From positions 124,001-188,000 of the forward strand of contig NZ_JACVAM010000006.1 in assembly GCF_014851865.1 (NCBI RefSeq): a DNA stretch of 64,000 bases, in the 5' to 3' direction. A program made the position numbers and the translations under genes. The notes under the pieces are model-generated. The model made no database searches, had not been told where the DNA came from, and worked only from the letters and a program-made list of their open reading frames with translations. This stretch comes from Pseudomonas sp. PDM16 (GTDB taxonomy: Bacteria > Pseudomonadota > Gammaproteobacteria > Pseudomonadales > Pseudomonadaceae). Positions 61,533 through 64,000 of this stretch are shown one piece after another (the first letter of the stretch is position 1; each line of letters begins with the position of its first letter).

Positions 61533-62522
61533 TTGAACGCACCCATAGAACCGCACCGTTTCATCCTCGAACCCTTCGAAGCACGCCGCTTCGCCAACCT
61601 CTGCGGGCAATTCGACGAGCACCTGCGCTTGATCGAACAACGCCTGGCCATCGAGATCCGCAATCGCGGCAACCAGTTCGAACTGGTCGGCGCCCCCCAG
61701 CACACCCAGTCGGCCGAGAACCTGCTGCGCCGCCTGTATCGCGAGACCAAGAGCGCCGAGCTGTCACCAGACATGGTCCACCTGTATCTGCAGGAGTCCG
61801 GCCTCGAAGAGCTCGGCAGCGGCAAGGCAGATTCCGGCATCGCATTGCGCACCAAGAAGGGCGTGATCAAGCCGCGCGGCGCCAACCAGCAGCGCTACGT
61901 CAAGGCCATCCTCGACAACGACATCAACTTCGGCATCGGCCCGGCCGGCACCGGCAAGACCTACCTGGCCGTGGCCTGCGCGGTGGACGCGCTGGAGCGC
62001 GAGCAGGTACGACGCATCCTTTTGGTGCGTCCCGCGGTCGAGGCCGGCGAGAAGCTCGGCTTCCTCCCCGGCGACCTGGCGCAGAAGATCGACCCCTACC
62101 TGCGCCCGCTCTACGACGCACTGTACGAAATGCTCGGCTTCGAGACCGTAGCCAAGCTGATCGAGAAGCAGGTGATCGAGATTGCCCCGCTGGCCTACAT
62201 GCGCGGCCGCACTCTTAACAACAGCTTCATCATTCTCGACGAGAGTCAGAACACCACCCTCGAGCAGATGAAGATGTTCCTTACCCGTATCGGCTTCGGC
62301 TCGACTGCAGTCATCACCGGCGATATCACCCAGGTCGACCTGCCACGCGGCACCAAGTCCGGCCTCAGCCATGTGATGGAAGTGCTGAAGGACGTACCGG
62401 GTATCAGCTTTACCCACTTCAAACCCAAGGACGTGGTACGCCACCCGCTGGTGCAACGGATCGTCGAGGCCTACGAGCGCTTCGAAGATCGCCAGTCAGG
62501 CAAGGCCTCGGACAATGCTTGA
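61533..62522 (+). CDS. ybeZ: PhoH-like ATPase YbeZ
   Basis: 329 residues from a TTG codon; a GTG at 61479 would add 18 residues. The start is uncertain because neither has a good ribosome site, but the NAPIEPHRFILEPFEARR start fits the family. Walker A is GPAGTGKT (136-143), Walker B FIILDESQNTT, and GITGDITQVDLPRG is conserved. It is associated with YbeY in ribosome and RNA quality control. It overlaps ybeY by 8 bp. Confidence 0.92.
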   Translation: MNAPIEPHRFILEPFEARRFANLCGQFDEHLRLIEQRLAIEIRNRGNQFELVGAPQHTQSAENLLRRLYRETKSAELSPDMVHLYLQESGLEELGSGKADSGIALRTKKGVIKPRGANQQRYVKAILDNDINFGIGPAGTGKTYLAVACAVDALEREQVRRILLVRPAVEAGEKLGFLPGDLAQKIDPYLRPLYDALYEMLGFETVAKLIEKQVIEIAPLAYMRGRTLNNSFIILDESQNTTLEQMKMFLTRIGFGSTAVITGDITQVDLPRGTKSGLSHVMEVLKDVPGISFTHFKPKDVVRHPLVQRIVEAYERFEDRQSGKASDNA

Positions 62523-62973
62523 GCTCGACCTGCAGAACGCCTCCAGCGCCACCAACCTGCCCAGCGAAGCGCAGCTGCGCGCCTGGTGCGAGCTGGGCCT
62601 GCGCCAGCGCAAGGCCGACTCCGAGCTGACCATCCGGCTGGTCGACGAGATCGAAGGCCGCGAGCTAAATCACACCTGGCGACACAAGGACTACGCCACC
62701 AACGTGCTGTCCTTCCCCGCCGAGGTGCCGGAGGGCATCCTCGACATTCCGCTGCTTGGCGATCTGGTGATCTGCGTACCGGTGGTCGAGCGTGAAGCCC
62801 GTGAACAGAGCAAGACACCGGAGGCGCACTGGGCGCATCTGGTCATCCACGGCTGCCTGCATCTGCTCGGCTACGACCACCTTGAGGATGAGGAAGCCGA
62901 GGAAATGGAAGCACTGGAACGGGAATTGCTGGCCGAACTGGGCCACCCTGATCCATACGCTGCCGACGAATAA
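62515..62973 (+). CDS. ybeY: endoribonuclease YbeY
   Basis: 152 residues. The zinc motif is HGCLHLLGYDH with His112, His116 and His122. It is needed for 16S rRNA 3'-end maturation and ribosome quality control. The start overlaps the phoH-like gene, a conserved operon. Confidence 0.96.
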   Translation: MLELDLQNASSATNLPSEAQLRAWCELGLRQRKADSELTIRLVDEIEGRELNHTWRHKDYATNVLSFPAEVPEGILDIPLLGDLVICVPVVEREAREQSKTPEAHWAHLVIHGCLHLLGYDHLEDEEAEEMEALERELLAELGHPDPYAADE

Positions 62974-63000
62974 CTGCCATAGAAGGCCCCGAGAAACACC

Positions 63001-63837
63001 ATGAGCGAAGACCGATCGAGCAACGAGCAGAAGTCCTGGTTCAACAAATTGACCCAGGCTTTTGCTCATGAGCCGAGAAACCGCCAGGAACTGCTGGAAG
63101 TCCTGCGCGAAGCGCACCAGAACAAGCTGCTCGACAGCGAAGCCCTGACCATCGTCGAGGGTGCCATCCAGGTCGCCGACCTGCAGGTACGCGACATCAT
63201 GGTGCCGCGCTCACAGATGGTCAGCATCAAGGCCAGCCAGAGCCCCGCCGAGTTCCTCCCCGCCATCGTGGACTCCGCGCACTCGCGCTACCCGGTGATT
63301 GGCGAGAGCCTCGATGAGGTGATAGGCATCCTCCTCGCCAAGGATCTGCTGCCGCTGATCATCAATAGCGACAAACCGTTCAACATCCAGGACCTGCTGC
63401 GCCCAGCCACCTTCGTACCAGAGTCCAAGCGCCTCAACGTGCTGCTGCGCGAATTCCGCGCCAACCACAACCACATGGCCGTGGTCATCGACGAGTACGG
63501 CGGCGTCGCCGGCCTGGTGACCATCGAAGACGTGCTGGAGCAGATCGTCGGCGACATCGAGGACGAGCATGACGTCGAGGAAGACAGCTACATCAAGCCG
63601 CTGCCGTCCGGCGACTTCCTGATCAAGGCACTGACGCCGATCGACAACTTCAACCAGACCTTCGACACCGAATTCCCCGACAGCGAATTCGACACCGTCG
63701 GCGGCCTGGTGATGAACGCCTTCGGCCACCTGCCCAAGCGGAACGAAGTGACCGAGATCGGCGAGTACCGCTTCCGCGTACTCAACGCCGACAGCCGCCG
63801 GGTGCATCTGCTGCGCCTGACTCCGCTAGAACGCTGA
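63001..63837 (+). CDS. corC: CorC/HlyC-family transporter-associated protein with CBS domains
   Basis: 278 residues. Two CBS domains (about 65-190) contain VRDIMVPRSQMVSI and NHMAVVIDEYGGVAGLVTIEDVLEQIVGDI in parts, and the CorC_HlyC C-terminal domain (about 205-275) has GLVMNAFGHLPKRNE. It is implicated in magnesium and cobalt efflux. No membrane segment, as in cytosolic CorC. It is the last gene of the miaB-ybeZ-ybeY-corC run in the window. Confidence 0.92.
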   Translation: MSEDRSSNEQKSWFNKLTQAFAHEPRNRQELLEVLREAHQNKLLDSEALTIVEGAIQVADLQVRDIMVPRSQMVSIKASQSPAEFLPAIVDSAHSRYPVIGESLDEVIGILLAKDLLPLIINSDKPFNIQDLLRPATFVPESKRLNVLLREFRANHNHMAVVIDEYGGVAGLVTIEDVLEQIVGDIEDEHDVEEDSYIKPLPSGDFLIKALTPIDNFNQTFDTEFPDSEFDTVGGLVMNAFGHLPKRNEVTEIGEYRFRVLNADSRRVHLLRLTPLER

Positions 63838-63849
63838 TGAACCACCTGC

Positions 63850-63872
63850 CCCTCTCCCCACGGGAGAGGGGC
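63850..63872. terminator. hairpin after corC, second copy of the CCCTCTCCC/GGGAGAGGG repeat
   Basis: Perfect 10-bp stem CCCCTCTCCC/GGGAGAGGGG with a 3-nt loop, 13 bp after the stop. It shares its stem with 32131-32156 and has no T-run, so termination strength is uncertain. Confidence 0.5.
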
Positions 63873-63935
63873 CAGGGACGAGGGCCCTTCAGGCAACTCC
63901 ACGCTATAGACTCGAAGGGAAACAGGCTGTCATGC

Positions 63936-63957
63936 CCCAGACTAAAGTCCGGGCTAC
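63936..63957. repeat. REP-like element CCCAGACT-AA-AGTCCGGG(CTAC)
   Basis: Imperfect hairpin in the 163-bp tail; the sequence GTAGCCCGGACTTTAGTCTGGG is a familiar dispersed repeat type in pseudomonads. Single copy in this window. Nothing else is recognised from 63873 to 64000. Confidence 0.45.
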
Positions 63958-64000
63958 GTTCTGGCCAACACCTCTCCTCAGGGGCGAGATGCCCGCCCAG

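Overview
The window is a high-GC gammaproteobacterial chromosome segment, almost certainly Pseudomonas. The evidence is azurin, RoxSR, a LadS-type hybrid kinase, a PiuC/PiuA iron locus, the thiD-thiE-hemL run and the miaB-phoH-ybeY-corC run. From memory, positions 3.6-26 kb follow the P. aeruginosa PAO1 order around PA4493-PA4519 and positions 35-64 kb follow PA3961-PA3983. The two blocks are joined here by a Fur-boxed two-component/TonB-receptor cluster and prfC. No rRNA, tRNA, CRISPR, prophage or insertion sequence was seen; this reads as core chromosome with a few accessory insertions.

Layout. 0.1-3.4 kb: end of a glucarate/galactarate catabolic cluster (ketoglutarate semialdehyde dehydrogenase, kdgD, GntR/FadR regulator with candidate operators). 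3.6-5.4 kb: RoxR/RoxS redox two-component system. 5.6-13.8 kb: SIMPL-domain protein, then two peptide-binding proteins and dppBCDF. 13.8-17.4 kb: pxpABC (5-oxoprolinase) with a co-directional orphan binding protein. 17.6-24.4 kb: iron locus piuA-piuC-lldA-PepSY/flavoprotein reductase behind a Fur box. 24.7-26 kb: speC with a long leader holding a 12-codon upstream ORF. 26.2-30.3 kb: TonB receptor, sensor kinase and response regulator with two Fur-like boxes. 30.4-35.4 kb: prfC, an exonuclease, a NYN-domain protein and small accessory genes. 35.4-43.9 kb: hrpB, a lipoprotein/DinB/fieF operon, azurin, MAPEG, an SGNH hydrolase, an Lrp regulator, a globin and rluE. 44-52.9 kb: alcohol dehydrogenase, GNAT, amn, a secreted protein, MFS and DUF1275 membrane proteins, a thioesterase, and a TetR/acyl-CoA dehydrogenase pair with twin operators. 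53-64 kb: ladS, thiDE, hemL, a membrane protein, a Sel1 protein, a DUF1820 protein, miaB, phoH-like ybeZ, ybeY and corC.

Most noteworthy non-coding signals: (i) a candidate structured RNA on the minus strand at about 41723-41890, with two hairpins displaying the same CCAATCA loop sequence and a perfect 14-bp terminator, divergent from an Lrp-family gene; (ii) the speC upstream mini-ORF; (iii) an L-lactate dehydrogenase embedded in a Fur-controlled iron locus; (iv) several palindromic operator candidates for the local GntR and TetR regulators and for unidentified factors. All functions are inferred from sequence; no database search was run.
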